Origin: Ochrobactrum sp. Q0168
GTDB taxonomy: Bacteria > Pseudomonadota > Alphaproteobacteria > Rhizobiales > Rhizobiaceae
Reading direction: 5' to 3'
Length of the DNA stretch: 64,000 bases
Assembly: GCF_016427605.1 (NCBI RefSeq)
Contig: NZ_JAELXQ010000015.1
Coordinates: 1 to 64,000 of the forward strand
Part shown: positions 41,705-49,491 of the stretch, piece by piece
Layout: each line of letters starts with the position of its first letter
Position numbering within the stretch: the stretch's first letter is position 1
The notes under the pieces: model-generated
The model's input: the letters and a program-made list of their open reading frames with translations, nothing else
Databases searched by the model: none
Told to the model about the DNA's origin: nothing
Program-made: the position numbers and the translations under genes

Positions 41705-41780
41705 TGGTTGCGGGCATCGGGATCGAACCGATCATATCCGGCTTATGAGACCGGCGAGCACACCAGCGCTCTCGCCCGCT
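41705..41780 (-). tRNA. tRNA with anticodon CAT (Met or Ile2 type)
   Basis: 76 bases with encoded CCA. Stems fold cleanly: D stem GAGC/GCTC, anticodon stem CCGGT/GCCGG around loop CTCATAA, five-base variable loop, T stem ATCGG/CCGAT with TTCGATC loop, acceptor GCGGGC/GCCCGC. In this alignment bases 1 and 72 are an A-A mismatch, which is unusual and recalls initiator tRNAs; however, the anticodon stem lacks the three G-C pairs of initiators. Phage tRNA before the terminase genes. Confidence 0.85.
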
Positions 41781-41845
41781 GAAATAGAATGGAACAATTG
41801 AATGCACATTCCCGTTCTCTCCTCGCAATCGAAAAGGAGAATGAA

Positions 41846-42145
41846 ATGGCACAGACCACCGAAGGCATGCTTTCCGAACAAATCGACGCACTGCGCAAGG
41901 AAATCAGCAGCCTATCGTCCCGACTGTCAGATCATCTCGGCAATCTATCCGGCGCAACCGACGACGCCCTCGCGTCCACGAAAGATGCTGTGAATGTGCT
42001 TGCCGAAGGCGCACGTGAACATGGTCAACGTGCTGTGCAATACGCACGCGAAAATCCCGGCACAGCATCGGCGTGGGCATCCGTCGGACTGGTCGCCTTG
42101 GTTGCATGCATGCTCATGAAGGGCCGCGGCAACCGTTACCGTTAG
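41846..42145 (+). CDS. DUF883 / ElaB-YqjD-like membrane protein (moron)
   Basis: A protein of 99 residues from ATG 41846. Helical N-terminal region (LSEQIDALRKEISSLSSRLSDHLGNLSGATDDALASTKDAVNVLAEGAREHGQ...) and a C-terminal TM helix (ASVGLVALVACMLMKGRG), the DUF883 pattern. Relatives tether ribosomes to the inner membrane in stationary phase. It is on the plus strand with its own terminator at 42264. Confidence 0.8.
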   Translation: MAQTTEGMLSEQIDALRKEISSLSSRLSDHLGNLSGATDDALASTKDAVNVLAEGAREHGQRAVQYARENPGTASAWASVGLVALVACMLMKGRGNRYR

Positions 42146-42153
42146 AACACAAT

Positions 42154-42262
42154 CGGCGGGGAGCCTACCGCAATAGGCTCAACCCGCCGAACCAGCAGCC
42201 GGAGGAGAAACGGCGCTGGAATAGTTACCCGGTCGTGGACCGGGGGGCATAGAACGCCCAAT
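42154..42262 (+). ncRNA. Candidate structured RNA with four consecutive stem-loops
   Basis: Stem 1: CGGCGGG/CCCGCCG (42154-42160, 42183-42189) stacked on GAGCCTA/TAGGCTC (42161-42167, 42174-42180). Stem 2: CCAGC and GCCG paired with CGGC and GCTGG (42192-42219), with loop GAGGAGAAA. Stem 3: CCCGGTC/GACCGGG (42228-42244). Stem 4: GGGC/GCCC (42245-42259). A terminator hairpin follows at 42268. Either strand could be transcribed; it may be a 3' UTR RNA of the DUF883 gene. No known RNA family is recognised. Confidence 0.45.
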
Positions 42263-42263
42263 A

Positions 42264-42295
42264 AAAAGGCCCGCACACGGCGGGCCAATCTTTTT
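42264..42295. terminator. Bidirectional terminator
   Basis: GGCCCGC/GCGGGCC (42268-42286) with TTTTT on both sides (AATCTTTTT downstream on plus, CCTTTTTAT on minus). It separates the convergent DUF883 gene and the gene at 42334. Confidence 0.85.
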
Positions 42296-42333
42296 GTGTC
42301 TACTCACCCATAGGTGACTTGAGTGCGCGTTAC

Positions 42334-43440
42334 TTAAAATGATCCTGATTTTGTGTTATTTATCCGATAGTTATCGTTATCAGCCTTGGGTTTTTGATGC
42401 GAAAAAAATCCATCAAGAACCGTAAGGCCACGGTAAACGAGCCCTTTCCCGGCCAATGATGCTGCTGTTCCCTTAAACCCCTCAGCTTCGCCGACAGCTT
42501 GTAAAGTCTGCCCACCGAGAACCGCGTCTTCAACCGGGTCCAGCAATGCTCCCAAAGCCGACCTGATGCGTGCCAGCACGGGCTTCTTGTCGATATAGTC
42601 AGCCAGCGTATCCTCGTTTAGTTTAACGTGCATGCTCTCGGTTCGACCTGACACCTGTTCCCCTCGATCATTGATAACCGACGCTCGAACCCGAACTGCA
42701 GGAATATCGTAAGCGGATTTAGACCGCCGCACCTTCGACGAGTGTACCAGTTCCCCATCTTCAAAGTTTGAATAAAACACCGTCGCCGAGCCATCAGCCC
42801 CGCCATAGCTCTGGCCCTTCAGAGGCTCGGATTCACACAGCGCCACCAACCGACGATACTTCAATACTGCTGCAATCAGATCTGGGCGCCTATCCCTGCG
42901 CAGAACAGCAAGGAGAGGGAAATCCTCATCGCGCGACTGAACGCAGTTCGGATCACCAATGGATTGGCGTTTTTCGATTTTCTTTCGCAGTCGTGCGAGA
43001 GCCCGCCTTTCTATGGTTCTCTTGTTTCCAGCGAAATCTCGGCCAGATGCTCGATCTTCGGGTGTCCGGATAATCTTCGGCTTTTCATCTTCCTTTGTCG
43101 GCTCCACTGCACGAAGCGTGTACTTGCCGTTTTCATCGCGTTCAAACCTGGTGTCGGTTCGATATTCGTGATCACCCTTCATCCGTGGGTGATACTCGCT
43201 CACCGACTCCTGCAAATTATCGTTGGAAGCGTCGTATTGTCGGTAATGCCCATCAACAAATCCGATCCTAAGCGCACTCGTCTCATTGACGAACTGATGT
43301 GCTTCAATTTCCAGCATCAGATCATCAACGGCTTTCAGTTTCCCATCCGAAATATCGCGAAACTCAAAAGAACGCTGATATGTTCGAACGGGCGAACCAT
43401 CATCATTCAGGTAGATATCACCAGCTTTTTGAATTCTCAT
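42334..43440 (-). CDS. Hypothetical phage protein, 368 residues
   Basis: Charged protein with no recognised domain. It has a basic segment (NKRTIERRALARLRKKIEKRQ), a beta-rich middle and a C-terminal helical part (ARIRSALGALLDPVEDAVLGG). The C-terminal tail carries KADNDNYR, and an internal SNDNLQ is also present. A one-mismatch copy of the AACACGAGGAG leader precedes the ATG. It lies downstream of the VRR-NUC gene in the same direction. Confidence 0.65.
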   Translation of the reverse strand: MRIQKAGDIYLNDDGSPVRTYQRSFEFRDISDGKLKAVDDLMLEIEAHQFVNETSALRIGFVDGHYRQYDASNDNLQESVSEYHPRMKGDHEYRTDTRFERDENGKYTLRAVEPTKEDEKPKIIRTPEDRASGRDFAGNKRTIERRALARLRKKIEKRQSIGDPNCVQSRDEDFPLLAVLRRDRRPDLIAAVLKYRRLVALCESEPLKGQSYGGADGSATVFYSNFEDGELVHSSKVRRSKSAYDIPAVRVRASVINDRGEQVSGRTESMHVKLNEDTLADYIDKKPVLARIRSALGALLDPVEDAVLGGQTLQAVGEAEGFKGTAASLAGKGLVYRGLTVLDGFFSHQKPKADNDNYRINNTKSGSF

Positions 43441-43469
43441 ATGTCATCCTCGTGTTTTGGTTTGGTTGA

Positions 43470-43973
43470 TTAGGCGGCCTTCGCGGCGTCCGTTTCTGCA
43501 AGCCACCCTAGAACCGCTGTAACGGCCTGCTCAGCGGCTTCTGTCGTCGTCGTGGCCCGAATGATCAGAACAGTGTAGCCAAGCCGCTCTAGGGCCTTGT
43601 GGCGGTCTTTCTGGGCCGGCGACAGTCTTCCCTGCCCGACCTTGTTCTCGATCAGCAGCAGACGACCGTATTCGCCATAGATGCGGAGGTCAGGTTCACC
43701 GCTCGTCATTCCCGTTGCGATTGCCTGAGCCTGTGCCCTTGGCCCACGCTTGCTGGCGTTCATGTCTCCGGCTAACAGGAACCGGCGCTGGTATTGTGGC
43801 AGGCGACGCAGGCTGGCTACTTGTGCCGCCTGTAATTCCCATTCGAGCGGCAAGGCTGGCTTTGTAGTAACGCGGCCATTGCGGGTGGTGATCTTGACGC
43901 GGGCGCCGTTGATGCGTGTGATCTGTGTGGTGACGGTCGTAGGCGAAGGCGCGCGTGTGCGGTTGCGTGCCAT
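43470..43973 (-). CDS. VRR-NUC domain nuclease
   Basis: A protein of 167 residues. Basic N-terminus, then the VRR-NUC core: GEPDLRIYGEYGRLLLIENKVGQGRLSPAQKDRHKALERLGYTVLIIRA, with catalytic Asp (EPD) and Glu-x-Lys (IENK). Such phage enzymes act as Holliday-junction or structure-specific nucleases. A perfect AACACGAGGAG leader lies five bases before the ATG, and a 31-base repeat upstream may be the promoter. Confidence 0.85.
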   Translation of the reverse strand: MARNRTRAPSPTTVTTQITRINGARVKITTRNGRVTTKPALPLEWELQAAQVASLRRLPQYQRRFLLAGDMNASKRGPRAQAQAIATGMTSGEPDLRIYGEYGRLLLIENKVGQGRLSPAQKDRHKALERLGYTVLIIRATTTTEAAEQAVTAVLGWLAETDAAKAA

Positions 43974-44025
43974 GTGTGCTCCTCGTGTTTATTGCGGTAT
44001 GCCGTTGGTACCGGCAAGAGGAGTG

Positions 44026-44056
44026 TGGAATGCCTCAATAAACGTCGTGTTAATGG
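44026..44056 (-). promoter_or_regulatory. 31-base repeat, copy 2, candidate leftward promoter
   Basis: 27 of 31 positions match 14391-14421. It lies upstream of the VRR-NUC gene and of the hairpin at 44000-44016 and the leader at 43979. The differences are scattered and the ends TGGAATG and GTGTTAATGG are kept, suggesting a bound site. Confidence 0.45.
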
Positions 44057-44129
44057 CCGACGCAGCGCGGCGAATATTTTTGGCCAACCTCAAATCAGGT
44101 TGTATTCTGGATTTGGCAAAAATCAGGAA

Positions 44130-44274
44130 AAGTGCGCACTTCTCAAATCTCGAGAACTGCGCGCCGCGCGCTTTGTGCGTAAGTTTCTATATAAGAACTC
44201 TTACGCACCAAAAGCAGCGTGCATTTGCGAACTTCTTTTAGGGTTTTTCGAGAAGTGCGCAAGAAGTCTTACGC
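44130..44274. repeat. Palindrome and repeat cluster in intergenic region
   Basis: The ~315-base gap between 44057 and 44371 holds no gene but several repeats: a 12-bp palindrome AAGTGCGCACTT (44130-44141); CGAGAACTGCGC (44151) and CGAGAAGTGCGC (44249) as near-identical direct copies, with a third inverted at 44133-44144; and an inverted repeat GTGCGTAAG / CTTACGCAC (44175-44183, 44200-44208) around TATATA, whose TTACGC core recurs at 44269. Likely a regulator-binding region or replication-related site. Confidence 0.55.
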
Positions 44275-44321
44275 GTTACCTCTGGTTGTATTTTGATTGT
44301 GACAGGCGGTTGTAGTGATGG

Positions 44322-44355
44322 AAAAAAAGAGAGGAAGGCGGACATCCTTCCTCTC
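44322..44355 (-). terminator. Terminator of YciF-like gene
   Basis: On the minus strand a perfect ten-base stem, GAGAGGAAGG / CCTTCCTCTC, with a seven-base loop, followed by TTTTTTT. Confidence 0.9.
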
Positions 44356-44371
44356 ATATGAAGCCAGAAAA

Positions 44372-44845
44372 CTATGCCTTATTGATTTGGCTTATGGCCA
44401 AGTTCGTGAGCTTGTTATTTGTGGCTTTTTCCTGATCCAAAATCTGGGTAAGTAAGGTGTGCGCTTCCGTATGTCCGAGCTCCTTTGCCCATTCGCGCAG
44501 CGAACCGTATCTGGAAATTTCATAATGCTCAACCGCCTGGCAAGCTGCGAGCAAGCCTGCGTCAAGAGCTGTTCCGCTTGCCTCTTCAATCAAGCCGTCG
44601 GCTTCCTTAATCAGCCCTTCGATCGCGTCGCATTTCTCAGCGGTAGGCTTCAGCTTGAGAGACTTGAACACATCATTCAGGATCGTGATCTGCCCCTTGG
44701 TTTCTTCAAGATGTTCCTCAGCGGCTTGCTTAAGTTTGGCGCTTTTGGCCGCCTTGGCGACTTTCGGAAGAGCCTTGGTAATGGCGTTTTCTGCGTAATA
44801 AATGTCCTGCAAGGTATGCTCGAAAATATCAGACAGAGTTTTCAT
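44372..44845 (-). CDS. YciE/YciF-like ferritin-fold protein (DUF892)
   Basis: A protein of 157 residues from ATG 44845, with GGAGG upstream. KTLSDIFEHTLQDIYYAENAITKALPKVAKAA, LEETKGQI and EHYEISRYGSLREWAKELGH are the DUF892 four-helix bundle with likely di-iron Glu/His ligands. Members are stress proteins of ferritin type. It is unusual in a phage; it has its own terminator and stands between two gene blocks, so I take it as a moron that may help the lysogen under stress. Confidence 0.88.
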   Translation of the reverse strand: MKTLSDIFEHTLQDIYYAENAITKALPKVAKAAKSAKLKQAAEEHLEETKGQITILNDVFKSLKLKPTAEKCDAIEGLIKEADGLIEEASGTALDAGLLAACQAVEHYEISRYGSLREWAKELGHTEAHTLLTQILDQEKATNNKLTNLAISQINKA

Positions 44846-45019
44846 GATCGTCCTCCTGGTTTGGAAAAGCGAAACGAAACATTTGCTGATAGGTTCCTTA
44901 TTATTAGCCCGCAACCTGAGCCAAGTCCTGCTGTACTAGTTGACCAGACCTATTGAACGAGGCGATAGCAGTCTCTGTTTCTTTGCGGGTTTCCGCCTTT
45001 CTCCCAATAAGGGCCGTTT

Positions 45020-45226
45020 ATGATTGTTGCCTATGTTTCATCTGCTGTCGTTGGCGCAGGCGTTTATCTCCTATTGAGGCGCAGAACGCGCAAAGCGCGT
45101 ATCACCATCTCAGCTACCGTATTCCTGGTCCTCTCAGCAATTTTCAGCGTTTGGTTTATTAATACAGGGGGAACTTACGGCATCATGGGCACGAACGGCA
45201 TCACACCGGATTGGTCACAACAATAA
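45020..45226 (+). CDS. Small two-TM protein (plus-strand)
   Basis: A protein of 68 residues with two membrane helices (IVAYVSSAVVGAGVYLLLRRR and ITISATVFLVLSAIFSVWFI). The ribosome site is weak (AAGGGCCG). It lies between the divergent YciF-like gene and the convergent lipocalin gene. Function unknown. Confidence 0.55.
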   Translation: MIVAYVSSAVVGAGVYLLLRRRTRKARITISATVFLVLSAIFSVWFINTGGTYGIMGTNGITPDWSQQ

Positions 45227-45250
45227 AAAAAGCGGAGCCGAAGCCCCGCT
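45225..45250 (-). terminator. Terminator of lipocalin gene
   Basis: AGCGGGGC-TTCG-GCTCCGCT (one G-T pair) followed by TTTTTTT on the minus strand. On plus it may also stop the small TM gene. Confidence 0.85.
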
Positions 45251-45266
45251 TTCATATTCCTAGATA

Positions 45267-45803
45267 CTAGCGCTTTTGCTCAACCCACAGAATGGAATCT
45301 GGGTCAACCCCAAGCTGCCGTGCAACGCTGATTGCCTTGCCCTTAATTTCCTTAGTCAATGTGGGCTGACGGGACAGTACCCAGAAATACTTTTCTGGTT
45401 TGTCTCCTGCCACGATTGACCATTGGTACTTTCGATCGAGGGCAACGACGTTATAGCCACCATAAAACGGCCCGAAGAAAGAAACCTTCAAGGCACCCAC
45501 ATCTGAAGCATCTGCGAAATTCGCCTTCCCTGTAGCGCTCCGGAAGGCACCCTTTTTCGGGTCATAGCCCGCATTCAGCACCTTAATGGTCCCGTCGGTG
45601 TTCATCGAATATTGAGCGGTTGTATGCGTCATGCCGCGCTCAAACCGATTTTCGATGCGACCAATTTCGTACCATTTACCAAGATAGCGTGCAGCATCAA
45701 AGCCACTTACGGCTTGGACCTGCGACGGGCGACCGTTCGTTTGGCAGGCCGCTAGCACCGCCAACAAAGTGAAGGCCAAGAGTGAGAGAAATCTCTTTTT
45801 CAT
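45267..45803 (-). CDS. blc: Outer membrane lipocalin (Blc-like)
   Basis: A protein of 178 residues from ATG 45803. Lipoprotein signal with lipobox LAAC, then the lipocalin motif GKWYEIGRIENRFERG (G-x-W) and later structural blocks (SFFGPFYGGYNVVALDRKYQWSIVAG, YFWVLSRQPTL). Blc proteins bind lysophospholipids or fatty acids at the outer membrane and serve in envelope stress. Carried as a moron next to the YciF-like gene; both point to lysogen fitness under stress. Confidence 0.9.
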   Translation of the reverse strand: MKKRFLSLLAFTLLAVLAACQTNGRPSQVQAVSGFDAARYLGKWYEIGRIENRFERGMTHTTAQYSMNTDGTIKVLNAGYDPKKGAFRSATGKANFADASDVGALKVSFFGPFYGGYNVVALDRKYQWSIVAGDKPEKYFWVLSRQPTLTKEIKGKAISVARQLGVDPDSILWVEQKR

Positions 45804-45887
45804 TAATACCACCAGTTACGATATCCTCGAGATAAAGCTGAACCCAACATTTGGTTCCCTTCCACCGTGCTGCCGACTTCTTCAATC

Positions 45888-48077
45888 CTATACCGCCCTC
45901 ACAAACGTCGTAGTCTTTCGCTGTATCGGATCGCGATCTTCGACCTTCGCCAAGAATCCTTCCTTGAACAGTGCCTTGGTAATGAGGCTGGTCCGCTTCT
46001 TCTGCACCTCGTCGTCGACATCCAGCCCCAGCGCATAAGCAACGGCGTGCCCCACCCAGTCCTTGGCCTGCGGTGCTTGCTTGTACATGCCACCATTTAC
46101 AGCACCGCGGATTGCATCTTTCTGCTCGTCGGTCAGACCTTCGGCGACTTCCTCGCTGGACGGCCAATGCCATTCAGTCACGACGGGCGCGTGGTCCTGC
46201 GGCTGTGTCAGCCCACGCCCATTGCCCAGTGCCACACTTTCGATATGGCGCCAGTCCAACCGATGCGACAGCGGCGTAAGGTTCGACTTGCCATATGTGA
46301 TCGAGAAGTAGCCGAACCGATCCATACCGGGAATGCCTGCCTCATTGGCCTGCGCTTCCGACATCCGGTTAAGCACACGCACCGAACGAGCGGCACCGAT
46401 CAGGGCCACAGCACCGCGAGCATCTTCGACGGTGGCCTCGCGGTCACTGACCTTGCGCAGGTGGTGCACGATGTCGATGGAGCAGTTCGTGTAATCCGCG
46501 ATCTGCGCCCAGAGCTTCGCGACCTTGTCGATTGCGCCGTTGTCGTTCTCGTTGACCTGGTGCGTCGACACGAACGGATCGACGATCATCACATCAATGC
46601 CATTGGCAAGGATGGTTTCCGCAACCGCCTCGACGATCGGCTCCTGGATTTTGACGCCTTTCTTGTCGTCGATTGCCACAACAAGCTCTTGCTCGCGACC
46701 GCTGTCGAGGAACAGATGACCGTCGATATCCTCGGGCTTGAGATTGAAGTGAATGCACGCCGCCATGATGCGTCGCTCCAGCTCGTCGCGGGGATCTTCG
46801 ACATTGAACAGCCAGACCTTAAGTCGACGCGGAGGCTTAACGCCGTTCAGCGCCTTGCCTGACGCCATGGCCAGCGCTTCCACGATGCTGTTTGCGGTTT
46901 TGCCAAGGCCGCCCGGTGCAACCGTAACAGAGACGTACTTACGGATGAAATGCCGACCGAAAGCAAACTCACGGCGTGGCAGCGTTGACGGGTCTTTCCA
47001 CTGGAATGGCGTAGCTGCGAGGATGGGTTGGTCGGTGGGGGCTTCTTCGACAGGTGGCAACTTCTCAGGATCAATCTGGACAGTCGTCACTAGTTCTTCC
47101 TGGTTGGTGTCACCGCTCTCCACCTTCGCCCGCGCGTTGTCCAGCATGCGCGTGATGTCCACGAGCTTGGTATTGTCGTTGACGGCTTCCGGCGCCTGAC
47201 GCGGATGCATCTTGCCAGCCTTCAGCCCATTGTCGATCGTTTTGCAGCAACGCGGGAAGTCCCTGCCCCAGCCGCGCGCTACGTCCTGTAGCAGGGCCCG
47301 TGCTTCGGATTCCGCCAGTGCACCAGCACCGACGAACGTGCCCAGCCGAAACGCCGCGTCGTTCAGACGATTGTTGCGGTTACCCATCGGTTCCATGGCG
47401 AGGTCGTCGAGCTCGGACTGTACCGCGCGCTCCACGTATCGGTCGTTAATCGTGCCGGATACCGACGGTGCTTGATACATCGTCGTGCTGTCGTATGACC
47501 GTGGCAGGACAAGCTCCAGCAGCCATTCCGGCGCGTCTACCGGTTCCATATCGACCAGCCAGCGGTAAGGCTGGCCAACAGCCGGTACACTGCCAGCCGC
47601 AATGACATAGCCGCCGTCGCCGCGAACATCGATGCCCGCGCCAAGTGCGCCGCGGTTACGAACGCCTGCCTTGTGTTTGAAGAAATAATGTCGGCCGCCG
47701 CTCGTTGTTTCGGCCGTAAGCGTGGCTGGCAACGCACCGTGCTCGACTTCCAAAGCCGCGAGCGTATTCGGCCCGCCATGCTTCGGGTCGATGTCCAGCA
47801 CCCACGCGCCGATAGGCGCTCCGGTCGGCACACCGATCATTGCACCGGGATTGCGGCGCCAGAGTTCACGCACGATGCGCTCATTCAGCGTTGCACCACG
47901 GAACCCATTTGAGGTCAGCGGAGTTTTGGTGGCGAGAATTTCGATAAGGCCGTCTTCGTCGACGAACTCCTCGTCAGCGGCACGGCATGGGAAGACAGGC
48001 CAACTGCGCGCCGTGTAGGACAGCGCGACGTCAAGCATGGGGTCTTCACCCGAAAACACCTGGATGTTATTTTGCAT
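45888..48077 (-). CDS. Prim-pol and RepA-like helicase fusion (replication protein)
   Basis: A protein of 729 residues from ATG 48077. The N-terminal bifunctional primase-polymerase domain (about 10-200) has WVLDIDPKHGG (catalytic DxD-like), TSGGRHYFFKH and GIDVRGDGGYVIAAGS. After a linker with EAVNDNTK comes a RecA-type ATPase (about 350-640): VTVAPGGLGKTANSI (Walker A), VMIVDPFVSTHQV (Walker B). It starts phage DNA replication by priming and unwinding. Confidence 0.88.
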   Translation of the reverse strand: MQNNIQVFSGEDPMLDVALSYTARSWPVFPCRAADEEFVDEDGLIEILATKTPLTSNGFRGATLNERIVRELWRRNPGAMIGVPTGAPIGAWVLDIDPKHGGPNTLAALEVEHGALPATLTAETTSGGRHYFFKHKAGVRNRGALGAGIDVRGDGGYVIAAGSVPAVGQPYRWLVDMEPVDAPEWLLELVLPRSYDSTTMYQAPSVSGTINDRYVERAVQSELDDLAMEPMGNRNNRLNDAAFRLGTFVGAGALAESEARALLQDVARGWGRDFPRCCKTIDNGLKAGKMHPRQAPEAVNDNTKLVDITRMLDNARAKVESGDTNQEELVTTVQIDPEKLPPVEEAPTDQPILAATPFQWKDPSTLPRREFAFGRHFIRKYVSVTVAPGGLGKTANSIVEALAMASGKALNGVKPPRRLKVWLFNVEDPRDELERRIMAACIHFNLKPEDIDGHLFLDSGREQELVVAIDDKKGVKIQEPIVEAVAETILANGIDVMIVDPFVSTHQVNENDNGAIDKVAKLWAQIADYTNCSIDIVHHLRKVSDREATVEDARGAVALIGAARSVRVLNRMSEAQANEAGIPGMDRFGYFSITYGKSNLTPLSHRLDWRHIESVALGNGRGLTQPQDHAPVVTEWHWPSSEEVAEGLTDEQKDAIRGAVNGGMYKQAPQAKDWVGHAVAYALGLDVDDEVQKKRTSLITKALFKEGFLAKVEDRDPIQRKTTTFVRAV

Positions 48078-48102
48078 CAATCTTCCTTTTTGGAGCCTAG
48101 AA

Positions 48103-48291
48103 ATGTCCAAAGGACGGTATGAAATGAAGAGAACGAGCAACGGCCAATGGTCGGTCGTCGATACCGAAACCGACCACGTGGCCAAGCTGCAAGATTCCTA
48201 TTTAAGAGACCTCGATATCGATGAGGCCGAGGCGGCGGCGGCTCTAATGAACCGGATTCATGCCGCAGGTCTAAACGTCACGCCGCAGTGA
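48103..48291 (+). CDS. Small paralogous protein A
   Basis: A protein of 62 residues from ATG 48103 (TGGAG upstream). GRYEMKRTSNGQWSVVDTETDH, then DIDEAEAAAALMNRIHAA. It is homologous to the gene at 48392 (shared GRY...SNG..WSVVD...DA..L-N-L). Plus strand, divergent from the primase. Function unknown. Confidence 0.65.
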   Translation: MSKGRYEMKRTSNGQWSVVDTETDHVAKLQDSYLRDLDIDEAEAAAALMNRIHAAGLNVTPQ

Positions 48292-48391
48292 TTGTCGAGC
48301 ATGGGGTCGGTTGCGACGGCAGCAACTTGCGATGTGTTAACCATGTCTGCAATCATAGATTTCAATCGATTCGAACCTTGAAAGGACTGGG

Positions 48392-48601
48392 ATGAGCAGA
48401 TCAACATTAAAGGGTGGGCGGTACATCGGCCGACGATACAAAGCGTCAAACGGAATTAACGACACCTGGTCAGTGGTTGATCAGAAAGTTCAAAAGCCAG
48501 TCGAGATGGGCGTACGGCAGGCGGTAGGAATGAACTACCGCGATGCCAAGGAACTGAGCGATTTGCTTAACTCGCTAGAAGAGCGACGTCAGGCCTGCTG
48601 A
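48392..48601 (+). CDS. Small paralogous protein B
   Basis: A protein of 69 residues. GRYIGRRYKASNGINDTWSVVDQKVQKP, then NYRDAKELSDLLNSLEER. Paralog of the gene at 48103 and next to it on the plus strand, probably by tandem duplication. No recognised domain; small beta-hairpin plus helix expected. Confidence 0.65.
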   Translation: MSRSTLKGGRYIGRRYKASNGINDTWSVVDQKVQKPVEMGVRQAVGMNYRDAKELSDLLNSLEERRQAC

Positions 48602-48665
48602 CGGTCTGGAACACTTCGCGATGATATTGTAGTGCTTAACCCTGGCTTTCAACGCGGGGGTAAGC

Positions 48666-49481
48666 ATGACTTGGGGCTTTGTCGTAGGCAGATATTATAA
48701 CAGGCGGAAAGACATTCACGGTCAGTTTGCTGGCCAGCAACAGGGTGGCATCGTTACCCCGTCCAACCATAACGTTGTAATTATCATCACCGGCAAGGCT
48801 GGCAGTCATTACGGCTATGAAGACCAACACCTGCCGGATGGACGTTTTGACTATTATGGTGAAGGTCAAGTCGGCGACATGGAAATGGTCCGCGGCAATA
48901 AAGCAATTCGCGACCATGCTATGTTGGGCAAGGATCTACTCCTTTTTGAAAGCCTCGGGAAAGGCAAAGATCTGATCTTCCGGGGCAGCTTTATCTGCGA
49001 GAGTTGGCGATGGGGACAGTCGCCCGATCGCAACAATGATATGCGCAAAGCCATAATCTTCGAACTCAGAAACCTCGAGAATATTATAGAAGCCGTCGAT
49101 GATGAGCAACCCGACCCCACCCTTGACTTGGCTGCCATGCGGCGCCTTGCAAAAGAGGCCGCCGGCAGCCGCGAGGGCAAGACATCAAGCCGAACCATCT
49201 ATGAGAGAAGCCGACACGTTCGGGATTACGTGCTAGCTCGTGCCTACGGTCATTGTGAGGGCTGCGGGTGCTCCGCGCCCTTTCTGCGCGTCAACGGGCA
49301 ACCTTACCTGGAACCTCATCATATCCGTCGAGTGAGCGACGGCGGCCCTGATGACCCCAGCTATGTGATTGCGCTTTGCCCAACCTGCCATCGCAAAGTT
49401 CATCATGGCCAGGGTGGCGCCACATACAACGATACGTTACTCAAGAAGATGCCATCTATCGAGCCGCCGGCGACTGGCTAA
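48666..49481 (+). CDS. Modification-dependent restriction enzyme (ScoMcrA-like SRA + HNH)
   Basis: A protein of 271 residues. The N-terminal ~150 form an SRA-like domain of the ScoMcrA/YDG kind: YYNRRKDIHGQFAGQQQGGIVTP, GYEDQHLPDGRFDYYGEGQVGDMEMVRGNKAIRDH. The C-terminal HNH has CEGCGCSAPF, PYLEPHHIRRVSDGG, ALCPTCHRKVHHG (zinc cysteines and catalytic HH). Type IV enzymes of this design cut DNA carrying modified bases or phosphorothioates. On the plus strand inside the replication block; probably lysogen-expressed defence against other phages. Confidence 0.85.
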   Translation: MTWGFVVGRYYNRRKDIHGQFAGQQQGGIVTPSNHNVVIIITGKAGSHYGYEDQHLPDGRFDYYGEGQVGDMEMVRGNKAIRDHAMLGKDLLLFESLGKGKDLIFRGSFICESWRWGQSPDRNNDMRKAIIFELRNLENIIEAVDDEQPDPTLDLAAMRRLAKEAAGSREGKTSSRTIYERSRHVRDYVLARAYGHCEGCGCSAPFLRVNGQPYLEPHHIRRVSDGGPDDPSYVIALCPTCHRKVHHGQGGATYNDTLLKKMPSIEPPATG

Positions 49482-49491
49482 AGCGGCGTTG

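Noticed and set aside
41705..41780. The tRNA as the prophage attachment site
   Set aside because: It lies in the interior of the phage gene order, next to the terminase genes, not at an end.
44130..44274. Reading the repeats as a CRISPR array
   Set aside because: Repeats are short, irregularly spaced and partly inverted; no equal spacers and no cas genes in the window.
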